Under the pieces are notes generated by a model, which saw only the letters and a program-made list of their open reading frames with translations, made no database searches and was not told the origin of the DNA. Of a stretch of DNA of 64,000 nt, positions 25,953 to 35,856 are shown in pieces; positions within the stretch are counted from its first letter, which is position 1; each line of letters starts with the position of its first letter. The DNA comes from Motiliproteus sp. MSK22-1 (GTDB lineage: Bacteria > Pseudomonadota > Gammaproteobacteria > Pseudomonadales > Balneatricaceae): assembly GCF_001968815.1 (NCBI RefSeq), contig NZ_MIEQ01000027.1, forward strand, positions 434,001 through 498,000, read 5' to 3'. Position numbers and translations under genes: made by a program.

Positions 25953-26894
25953 TCAAGCCTCAGTCAGGTTTTTGCCGATCATCCGCACTAAGAAAAAGGC
26001 AGCGATATTTGCCAGCAATACCGCAATCAACCCGCCAGCAGAGGCCAGGCCAACGTCAAACTGAAGCAGTGCCTGGCTGTAAATCAGGTAAGCAAGATTG
26101 GTTGTCTCGTAACCCGGTCCGCCGCCAGTGGTAGTGAAGATCTCCGCGAAAATTGACAACAGAAAGATAGTCTCAATCATAACTACCACGGCGATTGGAC
26201 GGGCGAGGTGCGGCAGAGTGATGTGATAAAACAGTGCCCAGGGACCAGCACCATCCAGGCGAGCCGCTTCTTGTTGTTCTTGATCCAAAGACTGCAAAGC
26301 AGTCATCAGGATCAGGATGGCAAATGGCAGCCATTGCCAGGAAACAATCATGATAATGGCTGTTAAGGGGTAATGGGTGAACCAGTCGATCGGTTCTGCG
26401 CCGAAGAATGTCCAGACTGCAGCGAATACTCCAGATACCGGATGCAGCAGTAAATTCTTCCATACCAGTGCGTTAACTGTCGGCATAATAAAAAAGGGGG
26501 AAATCAGCATTACACGGACGATTCCTCGGCCCCAGAATGCTTTGTTAACCAGGACCGAAATCAGTACACCCAGTACAACGGTGATTAGTAGTGTAAAACC
26601 GACCAGCAACAGGGTATTTCCCATACCTGCAAAGAAGCCTTCATCAGTCAGGAAAAACTCATAATTTTCAAAGCCGACAAACTCGTTTTCACCGGGATAG
26701 AGAAGGTTGTAGCGGATCAGGGAAAAATAGATAGTCATGGACAGGGGTACAATCATCCATAACAACAGCACCAGTACTGATGGCGATACCATATAGCGGC
26801 TCACACGAGCGTTCTTCTTGGCAATGCTCACAATACTTGCATCCTGGCTACCAGTGGTCCTGGAGGATAAGGTCTCCACGGTTGAAAGGCTCAT
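25953..26894 (-). CDS. mtlF: polyol ABC transporter permease (MalF/SmoF type)
   Basis: This 313-residue protein has six hydrophobic segments and the EAA loop EAARLDGAGPWALFYHITLP. The frame runs upstream to 26957, but the ATG at 26894 (MSLSTVETLSS) fits the family N-terminus better. It pairs with the MalG-type permease immediately downstream. Confidence 0.88.
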   Translation of the reverse strand: MSLSTVETLSSRTTGSQDASIVSIAKKNARVSRYMVSPSVLVLLLWMIVPLSMTIYFSLIRYNLLYPGENEFVGFENYEFFLTDEGFFAGMGNTLLLVGFTLLITVVLGVLISVLVNKAFWGRGIVRVMLISPFFIMPTVNALVWKNLLLHPVSGVFAAVWTFFGAEPIDWFTHYPLTAIIMIVSWQWLPFAILILMTALQSLDQEQQEAARLDGAGPWALFYHITLPHLARPIAVVVMIETIFLLSIFAEIFTTTGGGPGYETTNLAYLIYSQALLQFDVGLASAGGLIAVLLANIAAFFLVRMIGKNLTEA

Positions 26895-27097
26895 AGGGGT
26901 ATATCTCTGGAAAGTGTAGTCTCTAGATGCCACCTTGTGTTGGGCTGCTGGTGGCATTTGCTTGAGAGAATCATTGCTTACTGATCTGTTTCCGGCACTA
27001 CTCCGTCGGTGGGGAAAGCAGGGCCACGGTTGATGACCCTGAGATCAAGCGATACAAAACGGGTGGTTGTCTTCAGCGCAAATGGCTAATGACTTCG

Positions 27098-28417
27098 CTA
27101 CTTATAGTAACGAGCCCGTTTCATTTCTCGTGTAGTTACCTTCTGAGCACTGGCAAGTGCTTTATCGACTGACATGGAACCGGCCAGAGCACCGGAGATC
27201 AACTTACCTACCTGGGTGGCGATCGCCTGAAACTCGGGAATGGCCGCAAACTGTACACCCACGTATGGCTTGGGTTTTAGCGTAGAATTTTCCGGATCGG
27301 CGCTAGACATTGCTTCCAGTGTTTTTTCAGCGAAGGGAGCTGCTTCCATATATTTGTGATTGGCGTAAGTGGATTTCCGGGTTCCTGGTGGAATATTGGC
27401 GATACCGCTGGTTTTTGCGACTAACCCACTGTATTCCTTAGAGGTAGCCCAGGTGACAAATGTTTTGGCGGCTGACTTGGCGTCAGAGGTTTCAGGGATA
27501 GCCAAGGCCCATGACCATAACCAGCCAGCACCTTTGGTGGTAACCTGGCTGGGTGCCAAAGCAAATCCAACTTTATCTGCAACTTTGCTTTGCTTGCTAT
27601 CGGTGACAAAGGAGCCGGCGACAGTTGCGTCCATCCACATTCCACACTTACCACTGTTAAACAGGGCAAGGTTTTCGTTGAATCCGTTTGATGACGCTCC
27701 CGGAGGACCGTAATTACCTAGCAGATCAACGTAAAAGTTAACAGTGTTGGTCCAGGCTTCTCCAGTGAATTCTGGCTGCCATTTTTCGTCAAACCAGCGG
27801 GCTCCAAAGGTGTTGGACATTGTGGTGAGAAAGGCCATATTCTCGCCCCAGCCAGCCTTTCCGCGCAGGCAGATACCATATTGGCCTTGTTCGGGCTTAT
27901 GTAACTTCTGGGCGAATCCTTTAATTTGATCCCATGTCGGCTGACCTGGCATCGAAAGCCCGTTTTCAGCAAACAGGTCTTTACGGTAATAAGTCATGGA
28001 ACTCTCAGCATAAAAAGGCAGCGCGTAAAGGGTGCCGTCGGCAGAAAGCCCGTCTCGTACAGCAGGGAATACATCGTTGATATCATAGTCAGCAGGCAGC
28101 TGTTCCATCGCTGTCAGCCAGCCTTTCTTGCCCCAGATAGGGGCTTCGTACATGCCTATGGTCATTACGTCAAACTGACCACCTTTAGTTGCGATATCGG
28201 TAGTCAGGCGTTGGCGTAAAACGTTTTCTTCCAGCACCACCCAGTCGAGCTTTATGTCTGGATGAGCCTTTTCAAACTCGTTAGTCAGGCTCTGCATGCG
28301 AATCATATCGCCGTTGTTTACTGTACCTATGGTGACTGTGGTTGCCGCTTCAGCTAAGCTCAGGCTAGTGAGCATACCGGCCGCCACAAGTGCACTTAGG
28401 ACTTTATTCTTAATCAT
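27098..28417 (-). CDS. mtlE: polyol (mannitol/sorbitol) ABC transporter periplasmic binding protein
   Basis: This 439-residue family-1 extracellular solute-binding protein has a clear signal peptide (cleavage likely after SLAEA near residue 24). The mature start TTVTIGTVNNGDMIRMQ and later DVMTIGMYEAPIWG, LPFYAESSMTYYRKDLF and TKGAGWLWSWALAIP match SmoE/MtlE-type polyol binding proteins. It is first in the transporter part of the operon; a 200-bp gap with a small hairpin-like CAGGG...CCCTG (27019-27041) separates it from the permeases, which often lowers downstream expression relative to the binding protein. Confidence 0.87.
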   Translation of the reverse strand: MIKNKVLSALVAAGMLTSLSLAEAATTVTIGTVNNGDMIRMQSLTNEFEKAHPDIKLDWVVLEENVLRQRLTTDIATKGGQFDVMTIGMYEAPIWGKKGWLTAMEQLPADYDINDVFPAVRDGLSADGTLYALPFYAESSMTYYRKDLFAENGLSMPGQPTWDQIKGFAQKLHKPEQGQYGICLRGKAGWGENMAFLTTMSNTFGARWFDEKWQPEFTGEAWTNTVNFYVDLLGNYGPPGASSNGFNENLALFNSGKCGMWMDATVAGSFVTDSKQSKVADKVGFALAPSQVTTKGAGWLWSWALAIPETSDAKSAAKTFVTWATSKEYSGLVAKTSGIANIPPGTRKSTYANHKYMEAAPFAEKTLEAMSSADPENSTLKPKPYVGVQFAAIPEFQAIATQVGKLISGALAGSMSVDKALASAQKVTTREMKRARYYK

Positions 28418-28519
28418 TCTGAGAACCCCGTAGTTGTTTTTGTAAAGTGAGTCGGTTCTGACTGGTCTACCCTTGCACTTGTTTTTTTGAAGTAATCCGC
28501 AAGTGGCCTGGGTTCCTTT

Positions 28520-28535
28520 ATTACACGCTTGTAAT
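28520..28535. promoter_or_regulatory. inverted repeat ATTACA-CGCT-TGTAAT upstream of the binding-protein gene
   Basis: This perfect 6-bp arm inverted repeat lies about 105 bp upstream of the mtlE start, in the 289-bp gap after the dehydrogenase gene. It is a candidate regulator site; no experimental or comparative support is available from the sequence alone. Confidence 0.3.
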
Positions 28536-28706
28536 GGTTTTTAAACAAATACTGTGCTTTAGCTAAATATGTATATTTTTGCCATCCGCTTTGAGAGCCC
28601 GATGTCTGTTTTCTCCAATTTGTCCTGTTTAACGCCTAATGGCTCTCTTTTTTATGTGTCTATATAGTATTGGTTAGTAGTATCGTTTAGCTGTGATGTC
28701 TATTCA

Positions 28707-29741
28707 TTACTCAAAGCAAATCTGAATCTTGACATCGTTAGGTTCCGCGCGGGCTGCTCGTTCAAATGCATCTACACCCTGTTTAAACGGAAAAACTGCT
28801 GAGATTAATGGTTCCAGGTTCAGTTTGCCGGAAGCCATTAAAGCCAATGCTCGGGGAAATTGGTTGGCGTAACGAAAGACTGACTCAAAGCGCAGTTCTT
28901 TTGCCTGCATTGAAACAATGTCTAGCGGGACCTTTTGGAGTGGCATACCCACCAGAGTGACGCAGCCGCCGGGGCATAATAGCTTGAACAGCTCGTCGTA
29001 GGCTTTTGGGTTTCCCGAGGCTTCGAAGACAATCTGGGCTCCCCATTGATCGGTTAGATTGCTGATCACTTCCGTCAGTGACTGCTGAGCAACGTTTACG
29101 GGGATGATGCCGTTGTAACCTCCTGCAATTGCTAACTTTTCCGGTACCAGATCAGCAATCACTACACGGCTGCAGCCTCCGGCCAGGGCGGCCAGGGCGG
29201 TCATTATTCCAATGGTTCCGGCGCCAATAACGACAGCCGTATCGCCCGGGCGTATACGGGCTTTTTCTGCTGCCTGCATACCTGTAGCCAGAGGTTCTAC
29301 CAGTGCCCCCTCACTATAACTGACGCTATCTGCCAGCTTGAAGCAGAAATTGGCAGGGTGCACTACTTGCGGTCGAAGGCATCCATGTACTGGAGGTGTT
29401 GCCCAGAATCTTACCGAAGGGTCCAGATTATAATGACCTTCCAGGCTTGCACGGGAGCACAGATCTGGGATGCCTGGTTCCATACAAACCCGGTCTCCAG
29501 GCTTAAGGTGTTGTACTTCTGCACCGACTTCCAGCACTTGACCTGATGCTTCATGGCCCAAGACCATGGGTTCCCTGACAACAAAGGGTCCTATGCGGCC
29601 ATGCTTAAAATAATGTACATCACTGCCACATATTCCAACATTCCGAATAGCGATTCGAACATCCTGGTTTCCCAATGGTTCGTCAATGGTAATATCCCGT
29701 ATCGCCAGATTGCGGGTTTGTTCTAAAATCAGTGCTTGCAT
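28707..29741 (-). CDS. zinc-type polyol dehydrogenase (sorbitol/xylitol dehydrogenase-like)
   Basis: This 344-residue medium-chain dehydrogenase is predicted to oxidise a polyol to a ketose with NAD. The catalytic zinc ligands are present: Cys in [15 protein letters not shown], the His-Glu of VLGHEASG and the Glu of LVEPLATG. The Rossmann motif is [10 protein letters not shown]. The lobe that normally holds a structural zinc through four cysteines (PCxxCxxCxxGxYNLC) reads [16 protein letters not shown], so that site is lost, as in some sorbitol dehydrogenases. The ATG at 29741 is preferred (GCGAGG seven bases upstream). It lies between the AraC regulator and the transporter genes on the same strand. 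Confidence 0.87.
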   Translation of the reverse strand: MQALILEQTRNLAIRDITIDEPLGNQDVRIAIRNVGICGSDVHYFKHGRIGPFVVREPMVLGHEASGQVLEVGAEVQHLKPGDRVCMEPGIPDLCSRASLEGHYNLDPSVRFWATPPVHGCLRPQVVHPANFCFKLADSVSYSEGALVEPLATGMQAAEKARIRPGDTAVVIGAGTIGIMTALAALAGGCSRVVIADLVPEKLAIAGGYNGIIPVNVAQQSLTEVISNLTDQWGAQIVFEASGNPKAYDELFKLLCPGGCVTLVGMPLQKVPLDIVSMQAKELRFESVFRYANQFPRALALMASGKLNLEPLISAVFPFKQGVDAFERAARAEPNDVKIQICFE

Positions 29742-29930
29742 AATGTGCCTCGCCGAATAAGGTTCCCCAGCCATCTTTTTACAGATGGAGTTGTTTAGGG
29801 GTCATTACATAGCGCATCGGATAGGCATACAAATACAAGGTCGGTGCTATACCTGTACATTTTTGTCTAGTGTCCTATATAAGAGGCAATAGACATACGA
29901 TTGTGACTATGGATAGCAGAAAACTACAGG

Positions 29931-30839
29931 TTACTGGTTAGCAGGGCTGGTATAGAGGCCGGTCTGCGATGTTCTTCGGTATTCTCTGGGGGTCATGCCC
30001 TTTAAGTTGATAAAGCGCCGGTTGAAATTGGAAATATTATTGAAACCGACTTGAAAACAGATCTCAGTAATGGGATCTTCACCGTGGGCTAATAACTCAC
30101 AGGCTTTGTGAACCCGTAATCGGTTGACGAATTCGATAAAACGGTGCCCCGATGCTCGCTTGAAATACTTGGAAAAATAAGTGGTCCCCATACTCATATG
30201 ATTGGCTACTTCTTCCAGCGTCAACTCGCGGTCATAGTGCTCGAAAATGTAGTTCACGGCATGGTTGACCCAGACCAGATTTTTTTCGTCGATCAAGGGC
30301 TTGTGGTGGTCGCTGGACAAAATATGGTATGCATCTGTTGTAGCGAGTAATTCCAGAATCTGGAAAAAAAGCACCAGGCGTTTCATGCTTTGGGCAGATG
30401 AGAGCTGATCTATGAGTTGCTCTGCCATCTGCACCCTGTCAGGGTCATAAAACTGAATTCCAAAGCGAGCACGCTCCAGCATTGGAGCGATAATGGTAAA
30501 CTCCGGCATTAACGTCTGGCAGTTAGTGATAAATTCCGGGCTGAATTGTACTACTTTGTCTCGGATTTCAACGTCTTCCCCATCTTCCATACGACTGATC
30601 CAGTTGTGGGGTAAATCCGGCCCTGTAAGAACAAGGTTACCTGGAGCAAAGTTGCCAATGTAGTCACCTACAAACATTTTTCCCGAAGTGGTTTTAACCA
30701 GATGGAGTTCATACTCCTTGTGATAATGCCAACGAATAAGCGGGCTTGGCGCTCCATGTTCAAGGTAGCGTATTGATTGATTTCCTTGCTGTTCAACCCA
30801 TTCGAACTCGGGCCTTAGCTGTTGTTTGTCTTGGCTCAT
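29931..30839 (-). CDS. mtlR: AraC-family regulator, likely of the polyol operon
   Basis: This 302-residue regulator. An N-terminal cupin-like sensing domain (HYHKEYELHLVKTTSGKMFVGD, LTGPDLPHNW) precedes a C-terminal AraC DNA-binding domain (about 190-295) with LTLEEVANHMSMGTTYFSKYF and ITEICFQVGFNNISNFNRRF and the family end KGMTPREYRR. Pseudomonas mannitol operons are activated by an AraC-type MtlR encoded beside the transporter genes; the same position here supports that role, so the symbol is tentative. Starts at 30863 and 30938 are possible; 30839 has a weak CAGGG just upstream. Confidence 0.82.
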   Translation of the reverse strand: MSQDKQQLRPEFEWVEQQGNQSIRYLEHGAPSPLIRWHYHKEYELHLVKTTSGKMFVGDYIGNFAPGNLVLTGPDLPHNWISRMEDGEDVEIRDKVVQFSPEFITNCQTLMPEFTIIAPMLERARFGIQFYDPDRVQMAEQLIDQLSSAQSMKRLVLFFQILELLATTDAYHILSSDHHKPLIDEKNLVWVNHAVNYIFEHYDRELTLEEVANHMSMGTTYFSKYFKRASGHRFIEFVNRLRVHKACELLAHGEDPITEICFQVGFNNISNFNRRFINLKGMTPREYRRTSQTGLYTSPANQ

Positions 30840-31071
30840 ACCCTGTTTCTTTTGTTGAATCATACTAAGACAGTTTAAGACTCTATTATAGGAAATACAG
30901 TGACTAGCATTGCAAGTATGAATAATGACCAGAACCAATACTATTTTGCTATAGGTTTAGGAAGAGAGGCTGACTGCTGAGCTGGCGGGAAATGGAAAAG
31001 CTGGTTATAGTCGGGTGCGAGCAGGGTGATAGATGTTCACACCGATTCACAGTGGTCTACATAAAAGTATG

Positions 31072-31115
31072 GAGAAAGCAGCGCCAGAGATATTGATCTC
31101 CAGTGCTGCTTTCTC
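31072..31115 (-). terminator. strong hairpin after the 99-residue protein gene
   Basis: GAGAAAGCAGC (31072-31082) pairs with GCTGCTTTCTC (31105-31115), with an inner GAGAT-ATTG-ATCTC stem. It follows the stop of the small minus-strand gene by about 40 bp. A short TACTTTTATG follows on the minus strand. Confidence 0.6.
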
Positions 31116-31152
31116 TGGTATTTCTTAGAAGGGGATTTTGTCCGGGGGAAGT

Positions 31153-31452
31153 TCAGGAGTTTTCCAGTTCACTGGGGTCAATTACAACACCGAGGGAGCG
31201 CTTGTCGATCATTTTTCCTTTGGATGTTTCCTTGTAGCGAAAAGTGACCTTTTTACCTAACTCAATTTCCAGGTCTTTGTCTGCTGACATGTAAGAATAT
31301 TCTTCAGCATCAATAGTTAGGTGGTGTATGTAATAAGGAGGCATCCCCACCCACTCATTAAAAGGACCGTCAGTTGTCACTGCCTCAAGCATCCCTCTGC
31401 CAATGCTCTTGGGGGCTTTTGTTCTGCGCCCTCCTTTGAAATTGCCGGCCAT
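31153..31452 (-). CDS. hypothetical 99-residue protein
   Basis: The gene is supported by an AGGAG ribosome site five to six bases before the ATG and a strong hairpin after the stop. The protein is soluble, with a basic Gly/Lys/Arg-rich start (MAGNFKGGRRTKAPKS), a central PPYYIHHLTIDAEEYSYMS and a Lys-rich C-terminal part. No signal peptide or membrane span. I do not recognise the family and give no function. Confidence 0.65.
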   Translation of the reverse strand: MAGNFKGGRRTKAPKSIGRGMLEAVTTDGPFNEWVGMPPYYIHHLTIDAEEYSYMSADKDLEIELGKKVTFRYKETSKGKMIDKRSLGVVIDPSELENS

Positions 31453-31794
31453 TCTGACTCCTTTATCTACTGCTTTACAGGGATTAATTCGGTAACTGCA
31501 TGTAAATCATGCTACTGAATGCATCAAATAACGACTGAAAAAGTTACCGTTGCATGTGTGCAAACCTACTCGCATATTCTAGACCGAAAATGCTGCTAGA
31601 ACACCCCGAGATTGGTCTTTTCTGTATAAATATAAATCTGGCACAGGCATTATTCTCTCTGTGGGCGTTCAACGGAAAAATTATTGTTAACAAAACTAAG
31701 GAACTGCGACCAGGTCCATTCATGTTCTCAGCGGGCCCGGTAGGCCGAGACCCAATGAACTTTTCGCAGGTTCCCCGATTACTTAGGAGATAGG
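31453..31794. other. 342-bp divergent promoter region
   Basis: This lies between the small minus-strand gene and the thioesterase gene. Two opposing 79-88 codon frames fill it but lack ribosome sites and resemble nothing; they are treated as chance. Confidence 0.5.
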
Positions 31795-32196
31795 ATGACA
31801 GGTTACGCATATAGTTTGACCATGGATGTGCGAGATTATGAGTGCGATATTCAAGGCATTGTTAATAATGGCGTATATCAGAATTACCTGGAGCATGCCC
31901 GGCATGAATATCTAAAGGAAATTGGTCTTGATTTTGCCGATCTGGCCAGCCGAGGAATTAATCTGGTGGTCATCCGGGCAGAACTGGATTACAAGCTGCC
32001 GTTAACCAGTGGTGATCGTTTTGAGATTGGTGTCAACATGGTCAGGGAATCTAAAGCACGATTTGCTTTCTATCAGGATATTGTCAGAAGCTCGGATGGT
32101 AAGCTGGTGCTAAAAGCAAAAATCATGGGGACAGCTTTAAATGAACGAGGGCGTCCATCCATCCCTCAAGAGCTGGAGCCTCTATTGAATCAGTAA
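31795..32196 (+). CDS. hotdog-fold acyl-CoA thioesterase (4-HBA-CoA thioesterase/YbgC-like)
   Basis: This 133-residue single-domain hotdog protein is predicted to hydrolyse an acyl-CoA thioester in the cytosol. The family's active-site region is RDYECDIQGIVNNGVYQNYLEHARHEYL: the helix with the catalytic-type Asp/Asn (Y.CD.QGIVNN..Y) and the following EHAR. The strand pattern LDYKLPLTSGDRFEI is also typical. AGGAG lies six bases before the ATG. A GNAT gene follows 87 bp later with its own ribosome site. Confidence 0.85.
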   Translation: MTGYAYSLTMDVRDYECDIQGIVNNGVYQNYLEHARHEYLKEIGLDFADLASRGINLVVIRAELDYKLPLTSGDRFEIGVNMVRESKARFAFYQDIVRSSDGKLVLKAKIMGTALNERGRPSIPQELEPLLNQ

Positions 32197-32283
32197 CAAC
32201 AAATTGGAAATACTCAGGAAGACCCCGAATCGGCAAGGATGCTGTCGAACCAGTGAAGTGGAACGGAACCAAGAGGAGGTGCG

Positions 32284-32715
32284 ATGAATGTTAGATTAGC
32301 CTGCAGCAATGATCAGGCAGAGATCGCAAGCTTAACTGAGGAGCTTGGCTATGCCGTTAGCCGCCATTCATTGACGAAGAATCTTAGTGCTATTTTGCAG
32401 TCCGGTGATCATTTACTGTTAGTGGCTGAATCTGATGACAAAAGCATTGTTGGCTGGATTCATGTTTTTAAGGCTGTCCGTGTGGAATCTGAAACTTTTG
32501 CAGAAATCGGAGGTTTTGTGGTTCATGGTCCTATGAGAGGGCAGGGGATTGGCTTAGGTTTGTTAAATGAAGCAGAGAGTTGGGTACGGTCACAGGGCAT
32601 TCAGAAGTTAAGGGTTCGGACCCGTTCCCAGCGCGCCAGGGCACGGAGTTTTTACCAGCGCTCAGGTTTCTTCTGCACAAAGGAGCAGGTGGTTTTTGAC
32701 AAATCAATTGTTTGA
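32284..32715 (+). CDS. GNAT-family N-acetyltransferase
   Basis: This 143-residue acetyl-CoA-dependent acetyltransferase. The acetyl-CoA-binding motif is VVHGPMRGQGIGLGLLNEAESW (R/Q-x-x-G-x-G/A form) near residues 83-104. An EIGGFVV strand precedes it, and FYQRSGFFCTKEQVVF gives the C-terminal beta-bulge region. An AGGAGGTG ribosome site is a few bases before the ATG. The acceptor is unknown. Confidence 0.85.
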   Translation: MNVRLACSNDQAEIASLTEELGYAVSRHSLTKNLSAILQSGDHLLLVAESDDKSIVGWIHVFKAVRVESETFAEIGGFVVHGPMRGQGIGLGLLNEAESWVRSQGIQKLRVRTRSQRARARSFYQRSGFFCTKEQVVFDKSIV

Positions 32716-32945
32716 GGGGTCGATGCGGTAGGAACCGTATCAGTGTGTGACCTTATCAAGCGGGTCTTTGAATATGTGGCTGAATGATTTTAATCAAGGA
32801 TTATTTTGCGGACAGTCGCTAGATTTTTAATCGCTAAATACAGGCTATTGACTACTGTAACCCAGGCTCTGAAGGCCCCAGAGTTGTCGCTGGGAACATA
32901 ATGGATTAATTCGAAGGTTTCCTAATACATCACAGGTATATTGAT

Positions 32946-33911
32946 TTGAGAATAAACAGCACTGAAACAGGTCATGTTAGAGGGATCAGAAAGTGGCTGA
33001 TCTGTGTGTCTTTGCTGTTCGGCTCGGTATACATGAGCGTTGTCGAAGCTGCCCAACCTCCTGTGATTCAAAATAAAATTGCAGAAGATCCTCAGCCGGT
33101 AGCTGTTATTGACCATACTCAGCCAGTTGAGCCTGGATGGGAAGTGGTTTTGCCCCCTGATTCTCTGGCAAAGTGGTATAAGCCACAGAATAAGCGACAG
33201 GTCTGGCTGCACTCCATGTTCAAGCTGCGACAAGCAATGCAAGCAATTGATTATTACCTCCAGCAAAATGATCCTGCTTTGGTTCGTAAGTGGGCGGATA
33301 CTTTGCAGAGTACTTACGCTAAACTTCCAGAAATGGTCCCAGAATGGCGTGATGCCTCTCGTCAGCATATATCGGTTTCGCTGCATGAGGCGGCGCAGAA
33401 TGGCAATCTTGAAAAGGTGGCTGATCAGCGGCAGCGGCTGCAGAAATTTTGTGATGCTTGTCATCAGCAGTGGCAACCTCTTGTCACGGCAATATACCGG
33501 AGTCCTGATTATGCAAGGGTCATGGTTTCTGATTCTGCTACAGGAGAATCTTTAAGCTATCCAAAGATGATGCAGAAGATTTCTACAACGCTCGGACTGC
33601 TGAAATTAAAACGCGAGGATGGTTTCATTGAAGAGGCTCGTAAAACCACTGAGATACTGGAGCTGGAACTTCAGGACCTGGCGGTTAGTTGCTCCAACTG
33701 TCATCGGGATGAGGCGAGTACTGAGCGTATATTAGGTGCTGATCTGGTGGCTGAATTTCAATCTTTACGACAAACTCTGGTGGAGCCTCATGATCCTAAA
33801 GCTTCAGGAAAGCATCTGGGAGCGATTGGTTTTACAGTCTGCGGACGTTGTCACAGTATTCACCGAACCCTGGGTGATCTTCGTAAGTGGATGTTATCGC
33901 CTGAAAGTTAG
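32946..33911 (+). CDS. exported triheme c-type cytochrome
   Basis: This 321-residue protein has an N-terminal signal peptide (hydrophobic WLICVSLLFGSVYMSVVEA) and three CxxCH heme-attachment motifs: CDACH near residue 169, CSNCH near 249 and CGRCH near 299. It is predicted to carry electrons in the periplasm. The start codon is TTG; no ATG or GTG keeps the signal peptide in frame. A moderate CACAGG lies about nine bases upstream. I do not recognise a precise subfamily. A PilJ-domain chemoreceptor follows 211 bp downstream on the same strand. Confidence 0.82.
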   Translation: MRINSTETGHVRGIRKWLICVSLLFGSVYMSVVEAAQPPVIQNKIAEDPQPVAVIDHTQPVEPGWEVVLPPDSLAKWYKPQNKRQVWLHSMFKLRQAMQAIDYYLQQNDPALVRKWADTLQSTYAKLPEMVPEWRDASRQHISVSLHEAAQNGNLEKVADQRQRLQKFCDACHQQWQPLVTAIYRSPDYARVMVSDSATGESLSYPKMMQKISTTLGLLKLKREDGFIEEARKTTEILELELQDLAVSCSNCHRDEASTERILGADLVAEFQSLRQTLVEPHDPKASGKHLGAIGFTVCGRCHSIHRTLGDLRKWMLSPES

Positions 33912-34122
33912 AATCTGTTGGCTAAGATAGCTTCAGGGTTGGTATTTTATTGATTTATGTCGCAATAATTCCCTGATATTTCAGCTAAGCTCCAGTATGA
34001 TTTAGTATCATCACTCAGCGTCTAGTAGTTGATTCTCAAAGTAATTGGTTAATCCATAACTTTTTAAACTATTAGCGGTTTCCATTATTTCACGATGCAG
34101 TACCTAGGGAGAGGATATCGAT

Positions 34123-35727
34123 ATGCGGTATAGAATCGCATTTTTATTAGATCGTAGTCTAAGAGCAATAGGCTTCAGGACTATAGATAGTCAGTTCATG
34201 TTGTCTTATCTGTTAATTTTCTTGTTTGCAGTAGTAACAGTTGGTTCTTTGTACTTGACGATGTCTGCCAGCGCTGAAACCATCAATGTCGCAGGTCGCC
34301 AGCGTATGCTGAGTCAGCGATTGGCAAAGGAAACGCTGATGGTTGTGCAGGGTGTCGAGCAGAAAGTAGCGGTGGAAAAGACCATGCAACTATTTGAGAG
34401 CTCTCATCAGGATCTGATTAACGGAAACCCGTCCACTGGCATTGTCGCTCCAGCCACGCCCCAGATATCTCAACAACTGGAACATGTCGGCAGCTTGTGG
34501 ACTGATTACAAGCAGACAATCAATAACTACCTGGTTGACGCAAGTAAACAAAACCTGGGTCTTCTTCATAAGCAAAGCCCTGTTATTCTTAAGGAAATGA
34601 ATAAAGCCGTCGGCATGATCACTGCGGCCTCCAATGAGGAGTTAAAGCAACAGCAGCTACTTGCGATTGTGATGGCTGCGGGAATCTTGATAGTTGTTTT
34701 TGTCAGTCGGGTTTTTGGTATGCACTGGCTGATGGGCCAGATCAAACTGCTGCGATCTCGCCTGGATGCGGTTGGCAGTGGAGACTTTTCTCAGCAGATT
34801 ACTGAAGAAACCAGTGACAATGAAGTAGGGCAGATGTTTGGTGCTTACAATAACATGCTTCATCAAGTCGGGAATGTTGTCAGAGGCGTTCAACGGTTAT
34901 CCCAGCAGGTTTCTGATCAGACAGATCATCTGGCGCAGGCGGCTGGTGTGGCTGAAAACGGGGTCGTGAGTCAGAATCAGGAAATTGATCTGGTCGCAAC
35001 CGCTATGAATGAAATGTCAGCAACTGTCAGCGATGTTGCGACTAATGCGGGGCAGGCCTCCGAGGCTGCCGGGCAGGCGAATTCAGCGGCTCATGAGGGC
35101 CATCAGATAGTCGGCAGAACCAAGGAATACATCACGGGTATGTCTGAACAGCTAAATGGGGCAGTCTCAGTCATGCAACAGCTGGATGCAGACAGCCAGG
35201 AGATTGGCTCCGTCTTGACCGTTATTACAGGTATTGCAGAGCAAACAAACCTGTTGGCACTGAATGCTGCCATTGAAGCGGCTCGAGCGGGAGATCAAGG
35301 CCGAGGTTTTGCAGTTGTTGCGGATGAAGTCAGGACCTTGGCACAGCGGACACAAGAATCGACTGAAGAAATTCAGAAGATTATTGAACGATTGCAACTG
35401 CAATCCAACAAGGCTGTATCCGTCATGCAAAATAGTACTGAACAGGCTCAGATCAGTGCAACTCAGACAGAAGAAGCCGATGCTGCTCTTAAGGAAATTG
35501 TGAGAGCGGTGGACAGTATTGTCGAAATGAATACGCTGATTGCGACCGCTGCTGAAGAGCAATCACAGGTCGCCAATGAAATGGATCAGAATATTGCCAA
35601 CATATCGCAAGCATCCGGCGAAACCACTCAGGTCGCATCCGACGTTAGAGGTGTTTCGCAGTCTCTGACCGCTCAGGCTCATGAGCTTTTGGATTTGGTT
35701 GGAGCCTTAAAAGTCACTGAGTCTTAG
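34123..35727 (+). CDS. chemoreceptor with PilJ-type (nitrate-sensor-like) periplasmic domain
   Basis: This 534-residue methyl-accepting chemotaxis protein. Membrane segment 1 is about residues 25-46. It runs into a helical periplasmic domain starting [17 protein letters not shown], the signature of the PilJ/NarX-like four-helix sensor (about 50-180). Membrane segment 2 is about 182-204, then HAMP, then the signalling domain with [20 protein letters not shown] and [18 protein letters not shown]. PilJ-domain receptors such as Pseudomonas McpN sense nitrate; that ligand is only a suggestion here. It may be cotranscribed with the triheme cytochrome upstream. Confidence 0.9.
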   Translation: MRYRIAFLLDRSLRAIGFRTIDSQFMLSYLLIFLFAVVTVGSLYLTMSASAETINVAGRQRMLSQRLAKETLMVVQGVEQKVAVEKTMQLFESSHQDLINGNPSTGIVAPATPQISQQLEHVGSLWTDYKQTINNYLVDASKQNLGLLHKQSPVILKEMNKAVGMITAASNEELKQQQLLAIVMAAGILIVVFVSRVFGMHWLMGQIKLLRSRLDAVGSGDFSQQITEETSDNEVGQMFGAYNNMLHQVGNVVRGVQRLSQQVSDQTDHLAQAAGVAENGVVSQNQEIDLVATAMNEMSATVSDVATNAGQASEAAGQANSAAHEGHQIVGRTKEYITGMSEQLNGAVSVMQQLDADSQEIGSVLTVITGIAEQTNLLALNAAIEAARAGDQGRGFAVVADEVRTLAQRTQESTEEIQKIIERLQLQSNKAVSVMQNSTEQAQISATQTEEADAALKEIVRAVDSIVEMNTLIATAAEEQSQVANEMDQNIANISQASGETTQVASDVRGVSQSLTAQAHELLDLVGALKVTES

Positions 35728-35735
35728 CTAATATA

Positions 35736-35768
35736 CCGAGTGATGGGGGAGTTGCTCCCGTCACTCGG
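35736..35768. terminator. terminator-like hairpin between convergent genes
   Basis: CCGAGTGA (35736-35743) pairs with TCACTCGG (35761-35768), extended inward by GGGAG/CTCCC. It directly follows the chemoreceptor stop and faces the tautomerase gene, so it probably works in both directions although no long T-run is present. Confidence 0.65.
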
Positions 35769-35856
35769 TGTTGGGTACCTTAGATCGCCAGAAAAGAAAC
35801 CTGATTTGCGAAGGTAGCAGTACCTTAGAAGGTATCTTAATCAGGATTATCTGCTG

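Noticed and set aside
33109-33555. 148-codon frame overlapping the triheme cytochrome gene
   Set aside because: It is out of frame with the three CxxCH motifs and has no ribosome site.
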